In this document: in pieces, positions 41,035-49,680 of the stretch
Layout of the letters: each line of letters starts with the position of its first letter
How positions within the stretch are numbered: the first letter of the stretch is position 1
NCBI RefSeq assembly: GCF_017183135.1
Contig: NZ_JADDXW010000006.1
Coordinates: forward strand, 124,001-188,000
From: Aurantimonas marina
Lineage (GTDB): Bacteria > Pseudomonadota > Alphaproteobacteria > Rhizobiales > Rhizobiaceae
DNA length: 64,000 nucleotides
Direction of reading: 5' to 3'
The notes under the pieces: generated by a model
The model's input: only the letters and a program-made list of their open reading frames with translations
Told to the model about the DNA's origin: nothing
Database searches by the model: none
Translations under genes and position numbers: made by a program

Positions 41035-41565
41035 TTGCGCCTGATGGCGAAGCTTCTGGGCGAGGTTCTGACCTGGGTGGTCATTACCCTCATGGTCGGC
41101 CTCACTACCGTGGTCGTGGTGGCGGTCGTATTCCGCAAATTGGGAGCCTCGCTCTCCTGGTACGACGAGGTTGCCTCGGTGCTCCTGGCATGGACCACCT
41201 ATTACGGCGCCGCGCTAGCGGCGCTCAAGCGCGGCCATATCGGCTTCGACGACGTGCTCCTCGCGCTGCCACGCCGGGCGCGAGCCGCGGCGGTCATCCT
41301 CGCGGAGATCCTGGTGATCTCCTTCTTCGCGCTGCTCGCCTGGGCGGGACTCGAGGTGCTCAGCATTCTCGAGGGTGAGACGCTGGTCAGTCTGACCTGG
41401 GTGCCGGTGTCTCTCACCCAATCCATTATCCCGATCGGCGCCATCCTGTTCATCGTCGCCGAACTTCTGAGCCTGCCCGACTACTGGCGGGACGTGATGG
41501 CGGGACGCTCGGTCGAGCACGCCGTCATGGCGCATGGCGAAACGCCGGAGAAGGACCAGGCCTGA
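41035..41565 (+). CDS. TRAP transporter small permease (DctQ)
   Basis: The 176-aa protein has four membrane spans, with the family region LSWYDEVASVLLAWTTYYGAALAALKRGHIGFD (about 40-72) between spans 1 and 2. TTG 41035 was chosen because GGGAGG lies at ideal distance upstream; ATG 41044 is a fallback. Its TGA overlaps the dctM ATG by one base. It joins binding protein and large permease of a sodium-coupled organic-acid importer. Confidence 0.88.
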   Translation: MRLMAKLLGEVLTWVVITLMVGLTTVVVVAVVFRKLGASLSWYDEVASVLLAWTTYYGAALAALKRGHIGFDDVLLALPRRARAAAVILAEILVISFFALLAWAGLEVLSILEGETLVSLTWVPVSLTQSIIPIGAILFIVAELLSLPDYWRDVMAGRSVEHAVMAHGETPEKDQA

Positions 41566-42845
41566 TGTTCATGTTCGGTATCTTCATCGCGCTGGTCGTG
41601 ATGGTATGCATCAACGTGCCGATCGCCATCGCACTGGCGCTGGCGGCGGTCATTGCCATCGGTCTCACCGACGGTGCCGGCGCCCTCGTGACCATCGCGC
41701 TCGATATGTACTCGGGCGCGAAATCCTTCTCGCTGATCGCCATTCCGATGTTCGTGCTCGCTGGCGCGATCATGAACGCCACCGGCATCACCCGGCGCCT
41801 CATCGCCTTCGTCACCGCGATCATCGGCTTCGTTCGCGGCGGCCTGGCGATGGTCAATGTCGGTGTCTCGCTGTTCTTCGCCGAGATCTCGGGCTCGGCG
41901 GTCGCGGATGTCGCGGCAATGGGCTCGATCATCATTCCCGAGATGAAGCGGCGCGGCTATCCCGCCCCCTTCGCCGCTGCGATCACCTCGTCCTCGGCCT
42001 CGCTGGCGATCATCATCCCGCCATCGATCCCGATGATCCTTTACGGTGTGTCGTCGGGGGCCAGCATCGAACAATTGTTCGTCGCGGGCGTCGTGCCGGG
42101 GCTGCTCGGAGCAGCCGGGCTGATGGGTGTCGCCTACTACTACGCAGTCAAATACAACTGGCCGACCGAGGACGCCTTCAATCTTCCAGCGTTGCGCGCC
42201 ACCTTCGTCGAGGCGCTGCCGACCTTCGCCCTGCCGGTGATCATCCTCGGCGGCATCTTCGGCGGCTTCATGACGGCAACGGAAGCGGCCGGAATCGCCG
42301 TCGTCGCGGCGATCCTGGTGGGAATGTGGTATCGCGAGGTCGACTGGCGCCAGCTCAAGGAAGCGATGCTGGAAGGCGGCATGCAGACGGCCGTGGTCAT
42401 GCTGCTCGTCGCCACCTCGGTCCTGATGGGCTCGTTCCTGACCACCGCCCGCGTCCCGCAGGACATCGCGGCGGCGATCCTGGACCTCACCAGCAACCAG
42501 TACCTAATCCTGCTGATCCTCAACGTCTTCTTTCTGGTCATCGGCTTCTTCCTGCATTCGGCCGCGGCGATCATCCTGGTCGTCCCGATCATCACGCCGC
42601 TGATCAGCCAAGCGGGAATCGATCCGGTGCATTTCGGCCTGGTGGTGACGCTGAACCTTGCGATCGGTCAGCAGACGCCGCCGGTCGCCTCGGTGCTGAT
42701 CACAGCATGCTCGATCGCCAAGGCAAACATCTGGGAGGTGACCAAATGGAACCTGCCACTGATCGCCGTGCTGCTCTTCGTGCTCATCATCAGCACCTAC
42801 GTGCCGGCGATACCGATGTTCCTCGTCGAATATTTCTACAGGTGA
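41565..42845 (+). CDS. TRAP transporter large permease (DctM)
   Basis: The 426-aa protein has about 12 spans. Family features include IPMFVLAGAIMNATGITRRLI (about 61-81), FFAEISGSAVADVAAMGSIIIPEMKRRGYP (about 105-134) and SASLAIIIPPSIPMILYG (about 145-162). It forms the sodium-driven channel of the TRAP importer. ATG 41565 overlaps the dctQ stop; the enoyl-CoA hydratase gene follows after 4 bp, so import and catabolism share one transcript. Confidence 0.93.
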   Translation: MFMFGIFIALVVMVCINVPIAIALALAAVIAIGLTDGAGALVTIALDMYSGAKSFSLIAIPMFVLAGAIMNATGITRRLIAFVTAIIGFVRGGLAMVNVGVSLFFAEISGSAVADVAAMGSIIIPEMKRRGYPAPFAAAITSSSASLAIIIPPSIPMILYGVSSGASIEQLFVAGVVPGLLGAAGLMGVAYYYAVKYNWPTEDAFNLPALRATFVEALPTFALPVIILGGIFGGFMTATEAAGIAVVAAILVGMWYREVDWRQLKEAMLEGGMQTAVVMLLVATSVLMGSFLTTARVPQDIAAAILDLTSNQYLILLILNVFFLVIGFFLHSAAAIILVVPIITPLISQAGIDPVHFGLVVTLNLAIGQQTPPVASVLITACSIAKANIWEVTKWNLPLIAVLLFVLIISTYVPAIPMFLVEYFYR

Positions 42846-42849
42846 TCCG

Positions 42850-43632
42850 ATGTCCGAAAACGAACTCCTCTACGAAGTCCGCGGGACCACCGGCTGGATC
42901 ACGCTAAACCGCCCGCAGGCCCGCAACGCGCTGACCTTCGCCATGTATGACGGCCTTGCCGAAATCTGCCGGAGCGTGCCGACCGACGGCTCGGTCAAGT
43001 GCCTCGTCGTCACCGGCGCCGGCGAGAAGGCGTTTGCCGCCGGCACCGACATGACGCAGTTTCGCGGCTTTACGACCGATCAGGACGCGCTCGACTACGA
43101 ACACCGGATGGACGTCGTCCTCGGCGCGGTCGAGGGCTGTCCGGTGCCGACCATCGCGGCGATATCGGGCGCCTGCACCGGCGGCGGCGCAGGAATCGCG
43201 GCCGCCTGCGACATCCGCATCACGACCGCAGACCTGCGCTTCGGCTTTCCGATCGCCCGTACCCTCGGCAACTGTCTGTCGATCGCCAACCTGTCGCGGC
43301 TGTCGGCGCTGATGGGCGCGGGGCGGACCAAGGAGGTCATCTTCACCGCGCGCCTCGTGGGCGCCGACGAGGCGCAGGCGATCGGTCTCGTCTCGGAGAT
43401 CGTGGCCGATCACGCGGCGCTGATCGCGCGCGCCGAGGCACTGGCCGAACAGCTCGCCGGTCACGCGCCGATCACCCTTGCCACCACCAAGGAAGCGTTG
43501 CGGCGGTTGCGCGTCGAGGGCGCCGGCGCCGACGATCGCGATCTCGTGGTCAAGGCTTACATGAGCGAGGACTTCAAGGAAGGCATGGAAGCCTTTCTCG
43601 GCAAACGCAAACCCCAGTGGAAAGGCCGGTAA
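42850..43632 (+). CDS. Enoyl-CoA hydratase/isomerase-family protein
   Basis: The 260-aa protein is a crotonase-fold enzyme acting on acyl-CoA esters. The oxyanion hole is formed by FAAGTDMTQF (about 63-72) and GACTGGGAGIAAACDIR (about 109-125). One usual catalytic Glu position (in GACTGGG..AAACD) carries no Glu, and RLSALMGAG replaces the second, so hydration activity is not assured; other crotonase reactions are possible. It overlaps the CoA-transferase gene by one base and lies 4 bp behind dctM. Confidence 0.85.
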   Translation: MSENELLYEVRGTTGWITLNRPQARNALTFAMYDGLAEICRSVPTDGSVKCLVVTGAGEKAFAAGTDMTQFRGFTTDQDALDYEHRMDVVLGAVEGCPVPTIAAISGACTGGGAGIAAACDIRITTADLRFGFPIARTLGNCLSIANLSRLSALMGAGRTKEVIFTARLVGADEAQAIGLVSEIVADHAALIARAEALAEQLAGHAPITLATTKEALRRLRVEGAGADDRDLVVKAYMSEDFKEGMEAFLGKRKPQWKGR

Positions 43633-44849
43633 TGACGACCGCCGCGAAAGGCCCGCTGGAGGGCATGAAGGTCATCGAGCTCGCTCATATCATGGCGGGC
43701 CCCGTCTGCGGCATGATGCTCGCCGACATGGGCGCTGACGTGATCAAGGTCGAAAAGCCCGAAGGCGACGACAGCCGGCGCTTCCTGCCGCCCGACATCA
43801 ATGGCGAGTCCGCCGCCTACATGATGATGAACCGCAACAAGCGCGGCATCGTGCTCGACCTTAAGAGCGACGACGGCAAGGCGGTGCTGCGCCGGATGCT
43901 GGAGACCGCCGACGTCGTCATCGAGAACTACCGCATGGGGACGATGGAAAAGCTCGGCCTCGGCTACGAGGACCTGCGCAAGACCAATCCCGGCCTGATC
44001 TACTGCGAGATATCTGGCTTCGGCCGCAGCGGCCCTTACGCGACGCGCGGCGGCTTCGACCTGATCGCGCAAGGCATGAGCGGGCTGATGTCGATCACCG
44101 GCGAGGGGCCGGGCCGGCCGCCGGTGAAATCCGGCGCGCCGGTCACCGACATCACCGCCGGCATCCTCGCGGCGCTCGGCTGCGTTAGCGCCTATGCACG
44201 GAAACTTCAGACCGGCGAGGGTCAGAAGGTCGACACCTCGCTGTTCGAGGCCGGCATCACCCATACCTACTGGCAATCGGCGATCGCCTTCGCCACCGGC
44301 CTCGCTCCCGGCCCGCTCGGCTCGGCTCACCCGCTGAACGCACCCTACCAGGCCTTTCGGACGGCAGATGGCTGGATTACCGTCGGCGCGGCCAATCAGC
44401 GAAACTGGGAGCGTATGCTGGCGGTCATCGGCGCCGAGGAACTCGCCAAGGACGACCGCTTTTCGTCCAATCATGCCCGGATGCAGAACCTGGCCGCGCT
44501 CGAAGATATCCTGAACGGCTACTTCTCGCGGCAGTCATCGGCGGACTGGCTGGAGCGGCTGGAGGCGGCCGGCGTTCCCGCCGGCCCTGTGTTCGACGTC
44601 GCCGAAATGCATCGTGATCCGCAGACGCTGTTCCGCGAGATGGTGGTCGAGACCGAGCACCCGAAGGCTGGCCCGGTGAAGGCGATCGGCCTGCCGATCA
44701 AATTCTCGGAGACGCCCGGTCGTGTGACCCGTCCCGCCCCGCTGCTCGGCGAGCATACGCGCGAGGTGCTGCTGGAAGCGGGCTACGACGACGGGGCCGT
44801 CGACGATATGTTCGGCTCCGGCGCCGTCCGCAGTTCGGCAGTGGCATAG
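43632..44849 (+). CDS. CaiB/BaiF-type (class III) CoA transferase
   Basis: This 405-aa enzyme moves CoA between carboxylic acids. It has LEGMKVIELAHIMAGPVCGMMLADMGADVIKVEKPEGDD at the start, NRNKRGIVLDLK (about 74-85) and the active-site aspartate in TRGGFDLIAQGMSG (about 139-152). C-terminal LGEHTREVLLEAGYDD is typical. It probably activates the acid brought in by the TRAP system so that the neighbouring crotonase-type enzyme can act. ATG 43632 shares a base with the previous stop. Confidence 0.9.
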   Translation: MTTAAKGPLEGMKVIELAHIMAGPVCGMMLADMGADVIKVEKPEGDDSRRFLPPDINGESAAYMMMNRNKRGIVLDLKSDDGKAVLRRMLETADVVIENYRMGTMEKLGLGYEDLRKTNPGLIYCEISGFGRSGPYATRGGFDLIAQGMSGLMSITGEGPGRPPVKSGAPVTDITAGILAALGCVSAYARKLQTGEGQKVDTSLFEAGITHTYWQSAIAFATGLAPGPLGSAHPLNAPYQAFRTADGWITVGAANQRNWERMLAVIGAEELAKDDRFSSNHARMQNLAALEDILNGYFSRQSSADWLERLEAAGVPAGPVFDVAEMHRDPQTLFREMVVETEHPKAGPVKAIGLPIKFSETPGRVTRPAPLLGEHTREVLLEAGYDDGAVDDMFGSGAVRSSAVA

Positions 44850-44854
44850 TCGAG

Positions 44855-45601
44855 ATGAACAACCTCGACCTCGCCGATCGGTTGAGCGCGGCCCGCAATG
44901 GCGGCCCCAAATTGTCGACGGGTGGGATGGCGGACGCCGTTGCCAGCGCGTGTGATGCCTACGCAATTCAGCGCCGTGTGGTGGAGGCGGTTGGGCCGAT
45001 CGGGGCATTCAAGACCGGCCGCCGTCCCGACCAGGACCAGATCATGGCGCCGATCTTCCGGAAGGATACGCGCAGCAGCCCGGCAATTTTCACGCGGACA
45101 GAGATCGACCGGATCGGCATCGAGTTGGAGGTCGGCTTCGTCATCGACAGGCCCCTCCCCGATGCCAGCGATGCGGATTTCGAAAGGCGCGCGCGCGACC
45201 GCGTTTCCGCCGTCGCGGCGCTGGAGATCGTCGACACGCGGCTGAGCGACATCGAGATGGCGCCGCCACTTCTCCGGTTGGCCGACAATCAGCTCAATGG
45301 CGGCCTGGTCGTCGGCTCGCCGCGCCGCGACTGGCAGGACATGGACCTTACGATGGTCAACGCCAGCCTGAGCCTCGGCTCGCAAACCGTCCTCGATGGC
45401 CGCGCCGACGTGCCGGGTGGCGACGCCTTCGCGACATTCTGCGCCCTTGCCAGAATGATCGGCTCGCATTGCGGCGGCCTCAAGCCCGGTCAGGTGGTCA
45501 TCACCGGGTCGTTGAACGGCATGCCCTTCATCGAACGCGGCACGCCGGTGCGCGGCTGGATCGACGGGCTCGGCGATGTCGCGGCGGATTTTCCGACGTA
45601 A
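44855..45601 (+). CDS. 2-keto-4-pentenoate hydratase / FAH-fold family protein
   Basis: The 248-aa protein resembles the 2-keto-4-pentenoate hydratase/2-oxohepta-3-ene-dioate hydratase group of the fumarylacetoacetase superfamily. Visible pieces are AYAIQRRVVEAVGPIGAFKTGRRP (about 30-53), the metal-ligand-type IGIELEVGFVIDRPLP (about 87-102), ALEIVDTRL, and the C-terminal LKPGQVVITGSLNGMPFIERGTPVRGWIDGLG. The EVE..E metal triad is only partly conserved (ELE, E in ALEIVD). It ends the operon, 5 bp after the CoA transferase. Substrate unknown. Confidence 0.75.
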   Translation: MNNLDLADRLSAARNGGPKLSTGGMADAVASACDAYAIQRRVVEAVGPIGAFKTGRRPDQDQIMAPIFRKDTRSSPAIFTRTEIDRIGIELEVGFVIDRPLPDASDADFERRARDRVSAVAALEIVDTRLSDIEMAPPLLRLADNQLNGGLVVGSPRRDWQDMDLTMVNASLSLGSQTVLDGRADVPGGDAFATFCALARMIGSHCGGLKPGQVVITGSLNGMPFIERGTPVRGWIDGLGDVAADFPT

Positions 45602-45632
45602 CCGAACGGCGCGGCCGGGCCTGATAATCGCG

Positions 45633-46343
45633 TTACAGATGCTTCATGTCATAGCGCCGTAGCAGGTCCACGATCTGATCCCGCGCCCGGATCTTGTGCT
45701 CCTGGGCCATCTGGCGCGCCTCGCCCGGCTCACCGGCGCGGATCGCGTCGATGATACGCTGGTGCTCTTCGATCGATCCCATTGGTTTTGGCCGCAAATG
45801 CAGGGTCAGGCGGCGGGCGCGGAACGACTGATCGATATTGACCGTCGCGATCCGCTCCAAGCGACCGTTACCGGCACCCCGAACGAGGCAGGCGTGGAAC
45901 CGCGCATCCGAATCGGCCCAGCCGAGAAGATCATCCCCGGCGAGCGCCTCGGCGAGTTCGGCGTTCAACCGTTCCATGTCGCGGCAAACACGTTCGCGAA
46001 CGTCGGCCGACTTTTCGGCCAAGAGCAGCGCCGCCATGCCTTCGACGGCGATGATGACGTCGTAGACCTCTTTCATGTCGTCGGGCGACAGCGCGCTGAT
46101 GACGACGCCGCGTTTGGACCGCAGCTCGACCATGCCCTCGCTCTGCAAGCGGATGATCGCCTGATGCACCGGCGTCCGGCTCATCCCCAATCGTTGCGCC
46201 ATTTCCTGTTCGGAGCCCTGAAAGCCCGGAGGGAAGACGCCATCGCGAATCGCCTGTTTGACGGCGTCATAGGCCGCTTCGACCAGCGACGGCTTGCGCT
46301 CCGGTTTTTCAATGCTGAGGAGCGTCGGGGCGTTCAACGTCAT
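45633..46343 (-). CDS. GntR-family regulator, FCD subgroup, divergent from the TctC-A-B transporter
   Basis: The 236-aa regulator has a winged helix (SEQEMAQRLGMSRTPVHQAIIRLQSEGMVEL, about 44-74) and an FCD ligand domain with DARFHACLVRGAGNGRLE (about 146-163) and EEHQRIIDAIRAGEP. It is transcribed away from the tripartite transporter and D-tartrate dehydratase genes and is convergent with the preceding catabolic operon. The likely role is control of the transporter by a hydroxy- or dicarboxylate such as tartrate. Confidence 0.85.
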   Translation of the reverse strand: MTLNAPTLLSIEKPERKPSLVEAAYDAVKQAIRDGVFPPGFQGSEQEMAQRLGMSRTPVHQAIIRLQSEGMVELRSKRGVVISALSPDDMKEVYDVIIAVEGMAALLLAEKSADVRERVCRDMERLNAELAEALAGDDLLGWADSDARFHACLVRGAGNGRLERIATVNIDQSFRARRLTLHLRPKPMGSIEEHQRIIDAIRAGEPGEARQMAQEHKIRARDQIVDLLRRYDMKHL

Positions 46344-46413
46344 GATTTCCCCTCTTGCCGCGAGAGCCTTCCCCGCACCCTACACGGCTCGACGGACAAA
46401 TCGAACGCTTTCT

Positions 46414-46421
46414 TGCATGCA
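46414..46421. promoter_or_regulatory. Short palindrome in the GntR/tctC divergent region (weak operator candidate)
   Basis: TTGCATGCAT contains the palindrome TGCATGCA at 46414-46421, between the divergent GntR and transporter genes. FadR-type GntR sites are often TTGnnnnCAA-like, so it may be the operator, but a repeat of 8 bp is weak evidence. Confidence 0.25.
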
Positions 46422-46555
46422 TCTTCGGACGCATGATTGACATTGCCGGTGTGGTGGTCACAGATTGGCAAAGATCGGTCGCCGCCGTTTCGCGCCTGGA
46501 GGGTGCGCGCGACGCAGGTGCGCCCGGTCGGGAGACATCCACTGGGAGGAATACA

Positions 46556-47512
46556 ATGAAACTCACGTCACTGATGGCAGGCGCCGTCCTGGCGGTCGGA
46601 CTGACGGCCGGTTCCGCGAGCGCGCAGGACTATCCGACAAAACCCGTCAACTACATCATTCCATTCAACGCCGGCGGCGAATCCGACATCGCCGCCCGGC
46701 TGCAGCAGCCGGTCTTCGAGCGCCTCACCGGGCAGTCGATGGTGATCCAGTACATGGCCGGCGCCGGCGGCGCGCAAGCCTGGTCGCAGCTCAACGGCAT
46801 GGACGGCGACGGCTACACACTGATGGGCACCAACCTGCCCCATATCATCCTGCAGCCGATGGCACAGGAGGTCGGCTACAAGACTGACGACATCGCCAAT
46901 GTCTACTTCTTCCAGTACACGCCGGACGCCATCGTCGTGCCGGCCGACAGCCAGTTCAATACGCTTGAGGATTTGGTCAACTACGCCAAGGAGAACCCAG
47001 GGCTGGTGACCTTCTCTGGCTCCGGCACCAATTCGGCCAATCACGTCGCGAAGACGAAATTGGACAGTCTTGCCGGCATTACCACGACCTATGTGCCGTT
47101 TTCCGGCACGAGCCCGTCCATCGCGGCCGTGCTCGGCAACCAGGTTCTGGCGAGCTTCGGCTATACGACATCCGCGATCAATCAGGGCGACGCGCTGCGG
47201 GTCCTTGCCGTTGCCTCGGAAGAGCGTGTGCCGAGCTTCCCGGACGTTCCGACCTTCAAGGAACTCGGCTACGACATGGTGGGCGGCGCCTATCGCGGCG
47301 TGGCCGTACCAACTTCGACGCCGGAAGACGTCCGCAAGCAGGTCTCCGACGCCCTCGACAAGGTCAACCAGGACCCGGACTTCATCAAGAAGATGGAAGA
47401 CGGCGGCTTCGTCGTCATCAATATCCCCTACGACAAAGTCGAGGCATTCATGAACGAGCGCCGCGAGCAGTATCAGGCGGTCGCCGAGCAGATGGGCATC
47501 GCCCAGAAATAA
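46556..47512 (+). CDS. Tripartite tricarboxylate transporter binding protein (TctC/Bug family)
   Basis: The 318-aa periplasmic receptor has a signal peptide (MKLTSLMAGAVLAVGLTAGSASAQ) followed by the Bug-family start DYPTKPVNYIIPFNAGGESDIAAR. It continues with AGAGGAQAWSQL, GTNSANHVAKTKLDSLAGITTTYVPFSGTSPSIAAVLG (about 159-196) and FPDVPTFKELGYDM. ATG 46556 is preceded by GGGAGGAATAC. It starts an operon with tctA, tctB and D-tartrate dehydratase; a hairpin follows its stop. Ligand is probably tartrate or, given the island to the right, sulfolactate. Confidence 0.9.
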   Translation: MKLTSLMAGAVLAVGLTAGSASAQDYPTKPVNYIIPFNAGGESDIAARLQQPVFERLTGQSMVIQYMAGAGGAQAWSQLNGMDGDGYTLMGTNLPHIILQPMAQEVGYKTDDIANVYFFQYTPDAIVVPADSQFNTLEDLVNYAKENPGLVTFSGSGTNSANHVAKTKLDSLAGITTTYVPFSGTSPSIAAVLGNQVLASFGYTTSAINQGDALRVLAVASEERVPSFPDVPTFKELGYDMVGGAYRGVAVPTSTPEDVRKQVSDALDKVNQDPDFIKKMEDGGFVVINIPYDKVEAFMNERREQYQAVAEQMGIAQK

Positions 47513-47527
47513 GCGCCGGCCGAGCCC

Positions 47528-47554
47528 AGGCGGGAGTGGTCGACACTTCCGCCT
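47528..47554 (+). other. Intercistronic hairpin after the TctC gene
   Basis: AGGCGGGAGTG pairs with CACTTCCGCCT around GTCGA (11 bp, one G-U pair), 15 bp behind the tctC stop and 30 bp before tctA. No T tract follows, so it more likely stabilises the tctC message than ends transcription. Confidence 0.65.
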
Positions 47555-47584
47555 GCCATTCCCCATTCCATTGAAGCGATCGCC

Positions 47585-49126
47585 ATGGACAAGCTCGTCT
47601 ATCTTGCCGAGGCCTTGACGCCGTTCAACCTCGTTCTTGCCCTTGGCGGCGTGCTGGCCGGCATCGTCATCGGCGCTCTCCCCGGCCTGTCCGCGACGAT
47701 GGCCGTGGCCGTGCTCGTGCCGTTCACCTTCACGATGGACCCGGCCTCCGGCCTGATCGTGCTCGGCGCCATCTATACCGGAGCGATCTACGGCGGTTCC
47801 TATTCCGCCATTCTGGTCAACACGCCGGGAACCCCCTCGGCCATTGCCACCACCTTCGACGGCTTTCCGATGGCCAAGCGCGGCGACGGCGCGTTGGCCA
47901 TCTCCATCGCCACCCTCGCCTCGGTGTCGGGTGGCATCGTCGGCGCGCTGATGCTGATGTTCCTGGCGCCGCCGCTGGCGCGGGTCGCGCTCGCCTTCGG
48001 CCCGCCGGAATATTTCTGGCTCGCGGTCTTCGGCCTGACGCTGATCTCGGCGCTATCGGTCGGCAATCTCATGAAGGGCATGATCGGCGCCTGCCTCGGC
48101 CTGCTCATGTCGATGATCGGCGTCGCCGTCATCGGCGCCGACGTGCGCTTCACCATGGGCAGTCACGCGCTGCTCGGCGGCATCAACATCGTGTCCGGGC
48201 TGATCGGGCTCTATTGCATCCCGGTCCTGATCGATCTCGTCGCGACCAAGGACCCGCACCTCAAGGTCGCGAGCGACACCAGCGGCTATCGGCTGAAGGA
48301 AGCCTTCGCCATCGTCATGCGGGAGAAGTTCAACCTAGTCCGTAGCTCGGTGATCGGCACGCTCGTCGGCATCCTGCCCGGCGCCGGCGGCTCGGTCGCA
48401 AGCCTCGTCTCCTATTCCGAGGCGCGCCGCTCCGCCAGGCATCCCGAGCGCTACGGCACGGGCGAGCCGGGCGGCATCATTGCCACCGAGGCCGCCAACA
48501 ACGGCACCGTCGGCGGCGGCTTCATTCCGACGCTGGTGCTGGGAATTCCCGGCACGCCGCCCGACGCCGTCATCCTCGGCGCGTTGCTCGTCCAGGGCAT
48601 CCGCATCGGTCCGACGCTGTTCACCACGCAAGGGTCGATCGTCTACACCTTCATCTTCGGCCTGCTCATCGGCACCATCCTGATGCTGCCGGTTGGCCTC
48701 CTCGTCGGGCGCTACGCCTACAAGGGCATCATCGCGATCCCGAAGGCGGCGCTGGTTCCGACCATCGCCTTCATGACGGTCATCGGCAGCTTCGCGATCC
48801 ACAACAACCTCAACGACGTCGTCGTAATGCTCGGACTTGGCGTCATCGGCTGGATCCTCAACCGGGTCGGCTTCACTCCCTCGCCCATCGTTCTCGGCCT
48901 GGTGCTGGGGCAGATCGCCGAGCAGGGTTTCGTGCAAAGCTATCTGATCGGCAATGCGCAGGGGAACGTTCTGGCCATGTTCTTCGCCCGCCCAATTTCG
49001 CTTGCCATCGTCGCCTTCTCGGTGCTGACGCTGTTCTATCCCTTGATCGCCGGAGCGATCGGGGCGCGGCGGGCCCGCAAGTCCGAGACCGACATCATCG
49101 TGGAGAGCCGAGATGGCCGCCCTTAG
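47585..49126 (+). CDS. Tripartite tricarboxylate transporter large permease (TctA)
   Basis: The 513-aa protein has about 12 spans and TctA features: IGALPGLSATMAVAVLVPFTFTMDPASGLIVLGAIYTGAIYGGSYSAILVNTPGTPS (about 30-86, containing the GxxPGLS and YGGS..NTPG blocks) and the repeated half GTLVGILPGAGGSVASLVSYSEAR ... GIPGTPPDAVILGALLVQG. It forms the ion-coupled channel. tctB overlaps its end by 14 bases. The order C-A-B differs from the more common C-B-A. Confidence 0.93.
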   Translation: MDKLVYLAEALTPFNLVLALGGVLAGIVIGALPGLSATMAVAVLVPFTFTMDPASGLIVLGAIYTGAIYGGSYSAILVNTPGTPSAIATTFDGFPMAKRGDGALAISIATLASVSGGIVGALMLMFLAPPLARVALAFGPPEYFWLAVFGLTLISALSVGNLMKGMIGACLGLLMSMIGVAVIGADVRFTMGSHALLGGINIVSGLIGLYCIPVLIDLVATKDPHLKVASDTSGYRLKEAFAIVMREKFNLVRSSVIGTLVGILPGAGGSVASLVSYSEARRSARHPERYGTGEPGGIIATEAANNGTVGGGFIPTLVLGIPGTPPDAVILGALLVQGIRIGPTLFTTQGSIVYTFIFGLLIGTILMLPVGLLVGRYAYKGIIAIPKAALVPTIAFMTVIGSFAIHNNLNDVVVMLGLGVIGWILNRVGFTPSPIVLGLVLGQIAEQGFVQSYLIGNAQGNVLAMFFARPISLAIVAFSVLTLFYPLIAGAIGARRARKSETDIIVESRDGRP

Positions 49127-49610
49127 GAAGCCGCACGACCTGCCGGGAACGATCGCCGCCGCCCTGTTCATCGGCCTCGGCGTGGTTCTCATCCTGCAGA
49201 CCGGCCGGATGACGCCGATGGGTTCGGTGTTTCCGATCACCATCGCCGCCGCGATGATCGTGTTCTCGGCGATCCTGATCCTTCGCAATTTCGTCATTGC
49301 GGCGCGGCGCCCCTCCGTCGAGGCGGCCGACGAAACAGCGCGCGAGACGGATCAGACGCGAGGGTCGATGCCGCGCCGCATCGGCTTTCTGGTCGCCATG
49401 GCCGCGTGGGTCGCGCTGATTCCGATCCTCGGATTCTTCGTCGCCAGCCTCATCGCCTTCTTCGCCATCATGGCCGTCGCCAGTCATGAGCGCGTCACGC
49501 CGCGCGAAGGCATCATGCTTGGCGTGATGGGGATCGTCATCCTGACCGGCTTCTACCTGATCATGGCCAACGTCCTGCTGATCCCGATGCCGCGCGGGAT
49601 TTTCTTCTAG
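49113..49610 (+). CDS. Tripartite tricarboxylate transporter small permease (TctB)
   Basis: The 165-aa protein has four hydrophobic spans and a charged loop (RRPSVEAADETARETDQTRG, about 65-84) between spans 2 and 3, the usual TctB plan. GRMTPMGSVFPITIAAAMIVFS (about 31-52) is the conserved entry segment. It overlaps tctA by 14 bases and the dehydratase gene follows 70 bp later. Confidence 0.85.
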   Translation: MAALRKPHDLPGTIAAALFIGLGVVLILQTGRMTPMGSVFPITIAAAMIVFSAILILRNFVIAARRPSVEAADETARETDQTRGSMPRRIGFLVAMAAWVALIPILGFFVASLIAFFAIMAVASHERVTPREGIMLGVMGIVILTGFYLIMANVLLIPMPRGIFF

Positions 49611-49680
49611 GGCGGGTCGTCCGTGATCGCGGCTGTCCCCGCCACGCCTCCCGCCGTCGTTCCATTCTGAAAGCATCGTC

